Source: Pseudomonadota bacterium (lineage in GTDB: Bacteria; Pseudomonadota; Gammaproteobacteria; Xanthomonadales; Rhodanobacteraceae). From it: DNA of 6,809 nt. The notes below the pieces were generated by a model. The model was given only the letters and a program-made list of their open reading frames with translations. It was not told where the DNA came from and did not search any database. The translations under genes were made by a program, and so were the position numbers. Shown piece by piece: positions 6,731 to 6,809 of this stretch. The stretch lies in NCBI GenBank assembly GCA_018241165.1, contig JAFEEK010000466.1, forward strand, positions 1 through 6,809, in the 5' to 3' direction. Position 1 is the first letter of the stretch. Every line of letters starts with the position of its first letter.

Positions 6731-6809
6731 AGTGCTCAGCAATGACCTACTCTCACATGGCTTAAGCCACACTACCATCGGCGCGGGCGCGTTTCACTTC
6801 CGAGTTCGG
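6731..6809 (-). rRNA. rrf: 5S ribosomal RNA, 3' part (gene continues past the right edge)
   Basis: Read on the minus strand from the right edge: CCGAACTCGGAAGTGAAACG, then GCGCCGATGGTAGTGTGG, then CATGTGAGAGTAGGTCATTG. These are conserved 5S segments in the right order and spacing. The 3' end TGCTGAGCACT would form helix I with the 5' end, which lies off the window. About 79 of the usual ~115 bases are present. The 3' boundary is accurate to a couple of bases. The rest of an rRNA operon (23S, 16S) should lie to the right. Confidence 0.93.

Overview
The window reads as a stretch of chromosome from a high-GC gammaproteobacterium, most likely in the Xanthomonadales/Lysobacterales (Rhodanobacteraceae- or Xanthomonadaceae-like). 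This rests on the high-GC codon use, the form of the 5S rRNA tail at the right edge, and the general look of the RimK-like, KefB-like and ankyrin proteins. The placement is from recollection of these families, not from a search.

Layout, left to right. Bases 1-1095 (+) hold the C-terminal three quarters of a RimK-family ATP-grasp ligase with an N-terminal RLAN-type domain; its start lies off the left edge. Bases 1011-1370 (-) are a small two-helix membrane protein that meets the ligase gene tail to tail and overlaps it. Its hydrophobic part ends just before a long, nearly perfect palindrome (1127-1176). Bases 1457-3256 (+) encode a KefB/KefC-type CPA2 potassium:proton antiporter with a C-terminal NAD-binding RCK domain; its promoter appears to sit directly on the start codon. 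Bases 3268-6642 (-) encode a very large protein (1124 residues) with about six membrane segments followed by roughly two dozen ankyrin repeats. At 6691-6809 (-) lie the 3' part of a 5S rRNA gene and its strong intrinsic terminator, so an rRNA operon lies off the right edge and reads leftward toward the ankyrin gene.

The genes do not form an obvious operon. The ligase and antiporter are on the + strand but are separated by the opposing small gene. The antiporter and ankyrin genes converge with only 11 bases between their stops. The ankyrin gene starts about 50 bases past the rRNA terminator, and its candidate promoter overlaps the tail of that terminator. I see no CRISPR array, insertion sequence, phage gene, tRNA or recognisable defence system. 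The most interesting items are the large membrane-anchored ankyrin protein beside the rRNA operon, the possible leaderless antiporter mRNA, and the small membrane protein whose tail may have been remodelled by a palindromic element.
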